Shown here: piece after piece, positions 1 to 6,110 of the stretch
Layout of the letters: the number at the start of each line of letters is the position of its first letter
How positions within the stretch are numbered: position 1 is the stretch's first letter
Origin: Comamonadaceae bacterium CG_4_10_14_3_um_filter_60_75
Lineage (GTDB): Bacteria; Pseudomonadota; Gammaproteobacteria; Burkholderiales; Burkholderiaceae_C
Length of the DNA stretch: 11,130 nt
Direction: 5' to 3'
Assembly (NCBI GenBank): GCA_002784245.1
Contig: PFKL01000157.1
Span: 1 to 11,130 of the forward strand
The notes under the pieces: generated by a model
Databases searched by the model: none
What the model was told of the DNA's origin: nothing
Seen by the model: the letters and a program-made list of their open reading frames with translations, nothing else
Position numbers and translations under genes: made by a program

Positions 1-902
1 ATGCTGGCCTGCACCTGATCAATATAGCCAGCATCCGGGCACAGCAAAATACTTTGCGCCAGCTCATCGTGCTCGGCCTGGCTGAACAAATCCATTGCCA
101 CCCAGTCGGGCGGTGTGCTGCCATCGGCCAGCACCAGAATTTCGCTCGGGCCGGCGATCATGTCGATGCCCACCACGCCAAACACACGCTTCTTGGCGCT
201 GGCGACATAAGCATTGCCGGGGCCGGTAATTTTGTCCACTTTCGGCACGGTAGCCGTACCGTATGCCAAGGCAGCTACGGCTTGCGCGCCGCCAATGGTG
301 AAAGCGCGCGTGACCCCAGCCACGTACGCGGCGGCCAGCACCAGCATATTCTTTTCACCTTTGGGTGTCGGCACCACCATGATGATCTCGCCCACGCCCG
401 CTACGTGCGCGGGGATGGCGTTCATCAGCACGGAAGACGGGTACGCCGCCTTGCCGCCGGGCACATAGATGCCGACCCGGTCCAGCGGCGTGACCTTCTG
501 CCCAAGCAGCGTGCCGTCTGCGTCGCGGTAACTCCAGCTCTCGCCACTGGCTTTGCGCTGCGCCTCGTGGTAGCTGCGCACACGCGCCGCCGCGGCCTGC
601 AAGGCCTCCCGCTGCACCGCAGGCAAACCATCAAAAGCGACTTTGAGTTCGGCTTGCGTCAGTTCCAGCGCGACCATGCTTTGCGCCTGCAAGCCGTCAA
701 AGCGTGCGGTGTAGTCCAGCACCGCCGCGTCGCCACGCTGTTGCACGTCTGCCAGAATGTCAGCCACGCGCTGCTCAATGCCTGCGTCGGTCTCGGCAGA
801 CCAGTGCAGACGGGCCTTGAATTCAGCGTCAAAAGTGCTGCTTGCGGTTGATAGGCGGGCGGGAGTAGCTATTAAATTCATTGCAATAAATTCAGTTGTC
901 AT
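1..902 (-). CDS. hisD: Histidinol dehydrogenase, N-terminal 300 residues (3' end outside window)
   Basis: HisD catalyses the last two steps of histidine synthesis, oxidising L-histidinol to L-histidine via the aldehyde with two NAD+, in the cytoplasm. The visible 300 codons, of about 430-440 usual for the family, run off the window at base 1. Family features seen in the translation include DRVGIYVPGGKAAYPSS at residues 141-157, TGPGNAYVASAKK at 226-238, the AGPSEILVLAD stretch at 250-260, and FSQAEHDE at 273-280, where Q275 and H278 match the zinc-binding Gln/His pair. Start: ATG at 902-900 is preceded by a weak AGGT only 2 nt away. A second in-frame ATG at 881-879 (residue 8, MNLIATPARL) has no better ribosome binding site but matches where I expect related proteins to begin, so the first seven residues are uncertain. 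It lies 26 nt after the small gene at 929-1141. Family assignment is firm. Confidence 0.96.
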   Translation of the reverse strand, partial: MTTEFIAMNLIATPARLSTASSTFDAEFKARLHWSAETDAGIEQRVADILADVQQRGDAAVLDYTARFDGLQAQSMVALELTQAELKVAFDGLPAVQREALQAAAARVRSYHEAQRKASGESWSYRDADGTLLGQKVTPLDRVGIYVPGGKAAYPSSVLMNAIPAHVAGVGEIIMVVPTPKGEKNMLVLAAAYVAGVTRAFTIGGAQAVAALAYGTATVPKVDKITGPGNAYVASAKKRVFGVVGIDMIAGPSEILVLADGSTPPDWVAMDLFSQAEHDELAQSILLCPDAGYIDQVQAS

Positions 903-919
903 TACCTGTTTTTAGGTAA
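902..919 (-). promoter_or_regulatory. Inverted repeat over the hisD start site
   Basis: On the minus strand the sequence TTACCT-AAAAAC-AGGTAA forms a perfect 6 bp stem with a 6-base loop. Its 3' arm contains the only Shine-Dalgarno-like bases (AGGT) and ends on the A of the hisD ATG at 902. The stem is A/T-rich and short, so it would be only marginally stable. No run of T follows, so it is not a terminator. It may dampen initiation at the first ATG, or be chance. Confidence 0.35.
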
Positions 920-928
920 CTTTGATCA

Positions 929-1141
929 CTATTTCTTGGTTTGCCGTTGCGCCTTGATACCAGCTACAACGCTTTCGACCGAGCCGTCTTTGAATAACGA
1001 TTGACGCTCTACCGAATAGTCGCCACCGCCGACCTGAAATTGATTCAAAAACCGCACTGCATCAACGATGCCCAGTTCCTGAATCAAAACATTTTTCGCC
1101 CGCTGCGACACTTCAGCCAGCGGATGAACCATTGCGCTCAT
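929..1141 (-). CDS. Small 70-residue protein of unknown function between hisG and hisD
   Basis: I do not recognise this protein with certainty. The start at ATG 1141-1139 is well supported: GGAGGT lies 6 nt upstream, the best ribosome binding site in the window. An in-frame GTG at 1189 that overlaps the hisG stop lacks such a site. The product (MSAMVHPLAEVSQ...) has a predicted helix over about residues 8-32 (AKNVLIQELGIVDAVRFLNQF), then a glycine-rich turn (GGGDYSVERQ), then a second amphipathic helix ending in KAQRQTKK. There is no signal peptide or membrane segment, so it is probably cytosolic. The LG-x-x-DAVRFL-x-QF-x-x-G-x-GDYS-x-ER pattern resembles short conserved hypothetical proteins I recall from cyanobacteria and other bacteria. 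Some such proteins could be antitoxin-like, but no toxin gene is adjacent. It sits 47 nt after hisG and 26 nt before hisD, so it should be co-transcribed with them. Confidence 0.75.
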   Translation of the reverse strand: MSAMVHPLAEVSQRAKNVLIQELGIVDAVRFLNQFQVGGGDYSVERQSLFKDGSVESVVAGIKAQRQTKK

Positions 1142-1188
1142 GGCGACACCTCCGTTACAAGATTTAAAAGAGATCAGGGCTTGCTGCA

Positions 1189-1824
1189 CTACCCCACCGC
1201 CGCCGCAAACGCGTCAATGATGCGGCGAATCGGGGCCTGCTTGAGCTTGAGCGCAGCCTGGTTGACCACCAGGCGCGAGCTGATGTCCATGATGTGCTCC
1301 ACCTCCACCAGGTTGTTGGCCTTGAGCGTGTTGCCGGTAGAGACCAGGTCTACGATCGCGTCGGCCATGCCAACCAGGGGCGCGAGTTCCATGCTGCCGT
1401 AAAGTTTGATCAGATCGACGTGCACACCCTTGCTGGCAAAAAAATCACGGGAGATTGCCACATACTTGGTCGCCACCTTCAGGCGCGAACCTTTTTTGAC
1501 GGCACTTTTGTAATCAAAGTCTGAGCGCACCGCCACGCTGATGCGGCACTTGGCAATCTGCAGGTCCAGCGGCTGGTACAAACCGTCGCTGCCGTGCTCC
1601 AGCAGCGTGTCTTTGCCGGTAATGCCCATGTCGGCACCGCCGTACTGCACGTAGGTGGGCACGTCGGTGGCGCGCACCACCAGCACGCGCACGTCGGGCA
1701 GGTTGGTCGCCAGAATCAGTTTGCGCGATTTTTCAGGGTCTTCCAGCACCTCGATACCGGCGGCCTTGAGCAGCGGCAAGGTTTCTTCAAAGATGCGTCC
1801 CTTGGACAATGCAATAGTGATCAT
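1189..1824 (-). CDS. hisG: ATP phosphoribosyltransferase, short form (catalytic subunit)
   Basis: HisG makes N1-(5-phosphoribosyl)-ATP from ATP and PRPP, the first committed step of histidine synthesis and the normal point of feedback control. The 211-residue product begins MITIALSKGRI, carries GGADMGITGKD at 62-72, and has the PRPP-binding loop DAIVDLVSTGNTL at 155-167. It stops after the catalytic domain and lacks the roughly 80-residue C-terminal histidine-binding domain of the long form. Short-form enzymes need the HisZ regulatory subunit (a HisRS paralogue) for activity and feedback inhibition; hisZ is not in this window and should be elsewhere. ATG at 1824-1822 has GAGG about 6 nt upstream, within the repeat-like leader described separately. 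Located 74 nt after murA. Confidence 0.97.
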   Translation of the reverse strand: MITIALSKGRIFEETLPLLKAAGIEVLEDPEKSRKLILATNLPDVRVLVVRATDVPTYVQYGGADMGITGKDTLLEHGSDGLYQPLDLQIAKCRISVAVRSDFDYKSAVKKGSRLKVATKYVAISRDFFASKGVHVDLIKLYGSMELAPLVGMADAIVDLVSTGNTLKANNLVEVEHIMDISSRLVVNQAALKLKQAPIRRIIDAFAAAVG

Positions 1825-1866
1825 TTTGGCCTCTAGCCCTTATTTAATATGTGCTTCTAGCTCTTA
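1825..1866 (-). repeat. Degenerate interspersed-repeat-like sequence in the hisG leader
   Basis: Read on the minus strand, this gap carries GAGCTAGAAGC, an A/T-rich centre, then GGGCTAGAGGCCAAAAT, which runs into the hisG ATG. TAGAAGC and GGGCTAGAG recur with similar order and spacing on the plus strand at about 10532-10566, which suggests two diverged copies of one element. From memory it resembles a short intergenic repeat common in Comamonadaceae (TAGCTGCT...GCGCTAGAGGCC). The GAGG of the element is placed to act as the hisG Shine-Dalgarno sequence. The family assignment is recollection, not a search result. Confidence 0.45.
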
Positions 1867-1883
1867 TATACATAGTAAGTCAA
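1854..1883 (-). promoter_or_regulatory. Weak candidate promoter for hisG
   Basis: In the A/T-rich murA-hisG gap, minus-strand TTGACT (1883-1878) is followed after 18 nt by TAGAAG (1859-1854). These match the sigma-70 -35 and -10 hexamers at 5/6 and 4/6 positions. This would allow hisG transcription independent of murA. The match could be chance in A/T-rich sequence. Confidence 0.2.
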
Positions 1884-1903
1884 AGCGGCTTTTCCGGCTT
1901 ACT
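1874..1903 (-). other. Hairpin-forming sequence at the murA stop codon
   Basis: AGTAAG (1874-1879) and CTTACT (1898-1903) are perfect inverted arms. A nested alternative stem pairs AAGCGG (1883-1888) with CCGGCTT (1894-1900) with one bulged base around a CTTTT loop. The structure overlaps the murA stop at 1901-1899. No T-run follows on the minus strand, so it is not a canonical intrinsic terminator. It may partly attenuate read-through into hisG or protect the upstream mRNA end. Confidence 0.3.
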
Positions 1904-3173
1904 TGACCCGCTCGATATCCGCACCCAAACCGCGCAGCTTGGTTTCCATCTGGTCGTAGCCGCGGTCCAGATGGTAGATGCGGTCGATGCGGGTTTCGCC
2001 ATCGGCGACCAGCCCGGCAATGACCAGGCTGGCCGAAGCGCGCAGGTCGGTGGCCATCACGGTCGCACCCGAGAGCTGCGGCACGCCTTCGACCAACGCC
2101 ACCTTGCCGTCGATCTGGATGTTGGCCCCCAGGCGCACCAGCTCGTTGACGTGCATGAAGCGGTTCTCAAAAATCGTCTCGGTCACCATGGCCGTACCCT
2201 GCGCCACCGCGTTGAGCGCCATGAACTGCGCCTGCATGTCGGTCGGAAAACCCGGGTATTCGGTGGTGCGAAAGCTCTGCGCCTTGAGGCCCCCAACACC
2301 GCCGGACTGCACCCGAATGCCGTCGTCGACCTTGGTCACCGTCACACCGGCATCACGCAGCTTCTCAACCACCGCTTCCAGGTGATCGATGCGCGCGTGG
2401 CGCACCAGCACGTCGCCGCCGGTGGCTGCTACAGCGCATAAAAACGTACCCGCTTCAATGCGATCGGCCACCACCTGGTGTGTGCAACCATGCAGCTTTT
2501 CAACGCCCTGAATGCGGATGCGACTGGTGCCGTGGCCTTCAATGCGGGCGCCCATGCTGATCAGCATCTCGGCCAGGTCAGGGATTTCGGGCTCTTGCGC
2601 GGCGTTTTCCAGGATGGTTTCACCCTCTGCCAGCGCTGCGGCCATCAAGAAGTTTTCGGTACCGGTGACGGTGACCATGTCTGTAGCGATGCGCGCACCG
2701 CGCAGGCGGGTGCGCCCGGCGGGCAGCTTGGCGACCATGTAACCGTGCTCAACCACGATCTCAGCGCCCATGGCGGCGAGCCCCTTGATGTGCTGATCCA
2801 CCGGGCGTGAACCAATGGCGCAGCCACCGGGCAGCGACACGCGGGCTTGCCCAAAACGCGCCAGCAGCGGGCCCAGTGCCAGCACCGACGCACGCATGGT
2901 TTTCACCAGTTCATAAGGTGCTTCGGGTTTGATCGGGTCGGCAGCGTGAAAGCGCATACCGCCACGTGCGCCGAAGGTTTCAGTGCGCACGCCCATGTGC
3001 TCCAGCAGGGTGCGCATGGTCGCCACGTCTTTCAGGCGCGGCACGTTGCGGAAAGTGACCGGCTCGCTGGTCAGCAAGGCGGCGCACAGCTCGGGCAAGG
3101 CCGCGTTTTTGGCACCGGAAGTCAGCACCTCACCGTGCAAGGCCCGGCCACCGCGAATGATCAGCTTGTCCAT
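1899..3173 (-). CDS. murA: UDP-N-acetylglucosamine 1-carboxyvinyltransferase
   Basis: MurA transfers enolpyruvate from PEP to UDP-GlcNAc, the first committed cytoplasmic step of peptidoglycan synthesis. The 424 residues match the usual length of about 420. Active-site features seen are K22-N23 in SGAKNAALP, C118 in GGCAIGSRPVD (the loop cysteine, equivalent to E. coli Cys115, targeted by fosfomycin), D312 in YPGFPTDMQAQ (catalytic aspartate) and R404 in HLDRGY. The catalytic cysteine is present, so the enzyme is of the fosfomycin-sensitive type by this criterion. ATG at 3173 is only 4 nt after the bolA-family stop and has no strong ribosome binding site, which suggests translational coupling. 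The ibaG-murA adjacency is the same as in the E. coli mla-ibaG-murA cluster. Confidence 0.98.
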   Translation of the reverse strand: MDKLIIRGGRALHGEVLTSGAKNAALPELCAALLTSEPVTFRNVPRLKDVATMRTLLEHMGVRTETFGARGGMRFHAADPIKPEAPYELVKTMRASVLALGPLLARFGQARVSLPGGCAIGSRPVDQHIKGLAAMGAEIVVEHGYMVAKLPAGRTRLRGARIATDMVTVTGTENFLMAAALAEGETILENAAQEPEIPDLAEMLISMGARIEGHGTSRIRIQGVEKLHGCTHQVVADRIEAGTFLCAVAATGGDVLVRHARIDHLEAVVEKLRDAGVTVTKVDDGIRVQSGGVGGLKAQSFRTTEYPGFPTDMQAQFMALNAVAQGTAMVTETIFENRFMHVNELVRLGANIQIDGKVALVEGVPQLSGATVMATDLRASASLVIAGLVADGETRIDRIYHLDRGYDQMETKLRGLGADIERVK

Positions 3174-3177
3174 GGCA

Positions 3178-3420
3178 TCAAACGGCTTGCGCCGCCCACT
3201 CGGCTGGCGTGAAGGTCTTCATCGACAAGGCATGCACCTCACCCGAATCGACCTTGCCGCCAAGCGCCGTGTAGACCCGCTGATGCCGGGCAATGGCGCG
3301 TTTTCCTTCAAACTCGGCAGACACAATGGTGGCGTACCAATGGCGGCCGTCGCCTTCGAGCACCAGATGCGTACACGGCAGATTGGACGCAATCAGCGCC
3401 TTGATTTGTTCAGCATTCAT
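3178..3420 (-). CDS. ibaG: BolA/IbaG-family protein
   Basis: An 80-residue BolA-domain protein. Members of this family bind [2Fe-2S] clusters together with monothiol glutaredoxins and also affect the envelope and acid-stress response; IbaG (YrbA) is the E. coli member next to murA. The translation starts MNAEQIKALI and shows the BolA core: VLEGDGRHWYATIVSAEF, then KRAIARHQRVYTALG, with H near residue 46 in the RHQ motif, and EVHALSMKTFTPAEW near the end, where the histidine is a typical ligand. The ATG at 3420 was chosen because residues upstream in the same frame (to 3510) are cysteine-rich, unlike the family, and overlap the permease gene; AGAG lies about 8 nt upstream of this ATG. It follows the permease gene by 19 nt and precedes murA by 4 nt. 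Confidence 0.93.
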   Translation of the reverse strand: MNAEQIKALIASNLPCTHLVLEGDGRHWYATIVSAEFEGKRAIARHQRVYTALGGKVDSGEVHALSMKTFTPAEWAAQAV

Positions 3421-3439
3421 CACACACTCTCGATAAAAA

Positions 3440-4195
3440 TCAGGAACGAATTTTGTAACCCATGCGCAGCAACAGCAGCGCCCACAAGCCGACAGCCACG
3501 GTGGCGCCACCCACCACCCCCAGACTCAGCCAGGGTGAAAGATCACTGGCACCAAAAAAACCATAGCGAAAGCCGTCAATCATGTAGAAAAACGGATTGA
3601 ATTGGCTCACGGTTTGCCAAAACGGCGGCAAGGAATGGATTGAGTAAAACACGCCGCTCAAAAAAGTCATCGGCATCACCACAAAGCTCTGGAACGCCGC
3701 CAAATGGTCAAATTTCTCTGACCACAGCCCGGCCACCACGCCCAGCGCGCCCATCAGCGCCGCGCCCAACACGGCAAACGCAATCGCCCACAGCGGCTGC
3801 GTCAGTGGCGGCACAGCAAAAATCAGCGCTACAGCCAACACGCCCAACCCCACCACCAGGCCGCGCACCACCGCCGCGCCCACATAAGCCACAAACCAGT
3901 GCCAGGGTGACAAGGGCGTCAGCAGCAGAAAAACCATGTTGCCCATGACCTTGCTGGCAATCAGCGACGACGAACTGTTGGCAAACGCGTTTTGCAACAA
4001 GCTCATCATGGCCAGGCCAGGCACCAGAAAGGCCGTGTAGCTGACGTTGTCGTAGACCTTGACATGCGACTCCAACGCCTGGCCGAACACCAGCAGGTAC
4101 AGCATGGCGGTCAATACCGGGCCGGTAATGGTTTGCGCGGCAACGCGCCAAAAGCGCATGACCTCCTTGTAAAAAAGCATCTGCCAGCCGGTCAT
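3440..4195 (-). CDS. yadH: ABC-2 type transporter permease (YadH-like)
   Basis: Integral inner-membrane subunit of an ABC exporter. The 251 residues contain about six hydrophobic segments (roughly 20-40, 55-75, 100-130, 135-158, 170-188 and 222-245). They include an N-terminal re-entrant-type FYKEVMRFWRVAAQT stretch and the PMTFLSGVFYSIHSLPPFW loop, which is characteristic of the ABC-2/YadH branch of drug, polysaccharide and Nod-factor exporters. The start codon overlaps the ATPase stop by four bases (ATGA at 4195-4192), so the two are translated as a pair. The E. coli YadGH substrate is not established and I do not infer one here. Position inside the mla-ibaG-murA cluster suggests an envelope-related substrate, but that is inference. 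Confidence 0.9.
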   Translation of the reverse strand: MTGWQMLFYKEVMRFWRVAAQTITGPVLTAMLYLLVFGQALESHVKVYDNVSYTAFLVPGLAMMSLLQNAFANSSSSLIASKVMGNMVFLLLTPLSPWHWFVAYVGAAVVRGLVVGLGVLAVALIFAVPPLTQPLWAIAFAVLGAALMGALGVVAGLWSEKFDHLAAFQSFVVMPMTFLSGVFYSIHSLPPFWQTVSQFNPFFYMIDGFRYGFFGASDLSPWLSLGVVGGATVAVGLWALLLLRMGYKIRS

Positions 4196-5130
4196 GCGCC
4201 ACTCCGTTCGTCATGCCCGGCGCGCTGCATCACTTGTAAAAACACGTCTTCCAGGTCCGGACGGCGAATTTCAATGTCGTGCACGGCCAGACCCGCCGCG
4301 CGCAATTGCGACAGGTAGTTTTCGATAGTCAGCGCGTCTTTGGCGGGCAACTGCACCACACGCCCGGTGACACGCGCCAGCGCTTGTAGCGACGCCGGCA
4401 AATCGCCATCGATCGCACAGCGCAGCACATTGCCCGAGGCGGAGCTGAGCAGCGCACTGGTGCTGTCGAGTGCCACCACTTTACCTGCCTTGAGCATGGC
4501 GATGCGGCCACACAGCGCCTCGGCTTCTTCCAGATAATGGGTAGTGAGCAGCACCGTGTGACCCTGTTTGTTGAGTTTGGCAATGAACGCCCACAGCGTC
4601 TGGCGCAACTCGACATCGACCCCGGCGGTGGGCTCATCAAGCACAATCACCGGCGGCTTGTGCACCAGTGCCAGAGCCACCAGCACCCGGCGCTTCATGC
4701 CACCCGAGAGCGCACGCATGTTGACGTTGGCTTTGTCGGCCAAGCCCAGGCTCTCAAGTAACTCGTCGATCCATGCGTCGTTGTGGCGCACGCCGAAATA
4801 GCCCGACTGAAACACCAGCGCCTCGCGCACATTGAAAAAAGGGTCAAACACCAACTCTTGCGGCACCACGCCAAGCGCATGACGGGCCGCGGCAAAGTCG
4901 GTATGTACGTCGTGCCCCATCACGCTAGCACGCCCTGAAGTGGCCTTGGCCAGACCGGCCAGAAGGGTGATCAATGTGGTTTTGCCAGCGCCATTGGGCC
5001 CCAGCAGACCAAAGAACTCTCCTTGGGCGATGTCCAGACTGACCTGGTCGAGTGCCAGAAAAGTGCCGCCCGATGGGCCACGCGATGAGGGATAGGCTTT
5101 GGAAACAGACTGGAACGAGATGGCGGGCAT
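4192..5130 (-). CDS. yadG: ABC transporter ATP-binding protein (YadG-like)
   Basis: Cytoplasmic ATPase that powers the permease encoded just downstream. All ABC motifs are visible in the 312-residue product: Walker A GPNGAGKTT at 44-52, Q-loop Q91 in VVPQEL, signature LSGGMKRR at 141-148, Walker B VIVLDEPTAG at 161-170, and H-loop H198 in TTHYLEEAEA. The C-terminal part after about residue 225 (ending RRPDLEDVFLQVM) is the extension typical of ABC-2 exporter ATPases. Length is close to the 308 residues of E. coli YadG. The ATG at 5130 is 12 nt after the mlaB stop and has no obvious Shine-Dalgarno sequence. The substrate is unknown; DrrA/NodI-like exporters share the same architecture. Confidence 0.92.
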   Translation of the reverse strand: MPAISFQSVSKAYPSSRGPSGGTFLALDQVSLDIAQGEFFGLLGPNGAGKTTLITLLAGLAKATSGRASVMGHDVHTDFAAARHALGVVPQELVFDPFFNVREALVFQSGYFGVRHNDAWIDELLESLGLADKANVNMRALSGGMKRRVLVALALVHKPPVIVLDEPTAGVDVELRQTLWAFIAKLNKQGHTVLLTTHYLEEAEALCGRIAMLKAGKVVALDSTSALLSSASGNVLRCAIDGDLPASLQALARVTGRVVQLPAKDALTIENYLSQLRAAGLAVHDIEIRRPDLEDVFLQVMQRAGHDERSGA

Positions 5131-5142
5131 GGGGCCGCTATT

Positions 5143-5436
5143 TTACCGGGGGCCTGCCGGTGCGACGGCCGGCGCCAGGCCCAGCAAGTCGCTGACGCCA
5201 TAGAGTCGGGCCAAATCGGCCAGGCGTGGCGGCGTACCTTGCAATTGCAGTGATTTCCCGAGCGCCTGTGCCTGCCGATGCAAGGCCAGTAGCACCGCCA
5301 GCGCCACCGAATCGAACTGCGCAAGCGGCGCAACGTCAACAACCACCTGCTCGCCCTCGTTCGCCATCTCGGCGGCAAGCCCGGCCAAACTCTGCGTAGC
5401 CTGCGTTTGCGTCAATGCCTGTGGCAAGATCAGCAC
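5143..5436 (-). CDS. mlaB: STAS-domain protein MlaB of the Mla lipid transporter
   Basis: MlaB is the small cytoplasmic STAS subunit that binds MlaF and stabilises the MlaFEDB complex. The 97 residues fit the family. The STAS core is seen as VVVDVAPLAQFDSVALAVLLAL (about 31-52), with S43 at the position where E. coli MlaB has a conserved threonine. Start is GTG at 5436-5434, 2 nt after the mlaC stop. AAGGG, inside the last codons of mlaC, lies about 6 nt upstream of it and supports this start, so mlaB is probably coupled to mlaC translation. Sequence similarity within small STAS proteins is low, and the assignment leans on its position directly after mlaC. Confidence 0.88.
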   Translation of the reverse strand: MLILPQALTQTQATQSLAGLAAEMANEGEQVVVDVAPLAQFDSVALAVLLALHRQAQALGKSLQLQGTPPRLADLARLYGVSDLLGLAPAVAPAGPR

Positions 5437-5438
5437 GT

Positions 5439-6092
5439 TTAACCCTTGGCAGGTTTGCTGTTGGCCGCCGCGTTCGCCTTGTTACGCTCAGCCAGCGTGG
5501 CGATCAGGCCGTCGATGCCGCGGGCGTTGATCTCCTGCGAAAACTGGCTGCGGTAGGTATCCACCAGCCAGACGCCCAGCACATTGAGGTTGTATATCTT
5601 CCAGCCCGCACCTACGCCCGGCGTTTGCTCCAGCCGGTAGTCCACCTGCACCGGGTCGCCGCGTCCCTTGATCAGTGTGCGCACAATGACTTCCTTGTCA
5701 CCGGGCGACGAGCGCATGGGCCTGACCTCAAATGTGAGGTTCTTGGCTTGGCTCATGGCGCCCGCATAGGTGCGCACCAGCAAGGTTTTGAACTCGGTCT
5801 CCAGCTGTGTGCGTTGCTCCGGCGTGGCCTGACGCCAGCCCGGCCCGACCGCAGACGCTGTCATGCGCTGGAAATTCAGGTAAGGCATGACTTTCTGGTC
5901 GAGCAAGATCATGATGCGCGCCACGTCGCCGGCTTGCACCGCCTTGTCGGCCTCAATGGTGTCAAGCGCCTCCTGCGTCAGGCGTTTGATGAGCGCGTCG
6001 GGCGCCTCTTCGGCAGCCAGCGCGGGCAGCGTCACGGCTGCGCCAAACACGGCAACCAGTGAGCAGCACAGCAGTAAAAAACGTCTTTTCAT
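5439..6092 (-). CDS. mlaC: Periplasmic phospholipid-binding protein MlaC
   Basis: MlaC shuttles phospholipid across the periplasm between the MlaA complex in the outer membrane and MlaFEDB in the inner membrane. From ATG 6092 the product is 217 residues, with a Sec signal peptide MKRRFLLLCCSLVAVFGAAV... ending in LPALA, with cleavage predicted after residue 26. The mature part has family features: IMILLDQKVMPYLNF, ASAVGPGWRQATPEQ, LVRTYAGAMSQ, and VDYRLEQTPGVGAGWKIYNLNVLGVWLVDTYR split across the last third. The TTG at 6107 is rejected as start because the GAGGA ribosome binding site sits at that codon, about 8 nt before the ATG. It lies 18 nt after mlaA. Confidence 0.96.
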   Translation of the reverse strand: MKRRFLLLCCSLVAVFGAAVTLPALAAEEAPDALIKRLTQEALDTIEADKAVQAGDVARIMILLDQKVMPYLNFQRMTASAVGPGWRQATPEQRTQLETEFKTLLVRTYAGAMSQAKNLTFEVRPMRSSPGDKEVIVRTLIKGRGDPVQVDYRLEQTPGVGAGWKIYNLNVLGVWLVDTYRSQFSQEINARGIDGLIATLAERNKANAAANSKPAKG

Positions 6093-6110
6093 CGTGTTAT
6101 TCCTCAAAAA

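Noticed and set aside
54..851. A 265-codon open frame on the plus strand
   Set aside because: It is antisense to hisD, whose motifs read clearly on the minus strand. The plus translation is His/Arg-rich with no family resemblance.
841..900. A third copy of the interspersed repeat around AATAGCTACT at the start of hisD
   Set aside because: Only a ten-base core matches, with no second arm. It is too short to separate from chance, and the bases encode the plausible HisD N-terminus.
1142..1189. Longer start (GTG 1189) for the small gene between hisG and hisD
   Set aside because: GTG overlaps the hisG stop without a convincing ribosome binding site, whereas ATG 1141 has GGAGGT at ideal spacing.
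1851..2441. Plus-strand open frames opposite murA and opposite the transporter genes (also 3640-3948, 5415-6062, 7266-7910)
   Set aside because: All are shadows of well-identified minus-strand genes, with compositions typical of antisense frames and no ribosome binding site or motif support.
3421..3510. N-terminal extension of the BolA-family protein from a start at 3510
   Set aside because: The extension is Cys-rich, overlaps the permease gene, and is absent from the family. ATG 3420 gives the normal 80-residue length.
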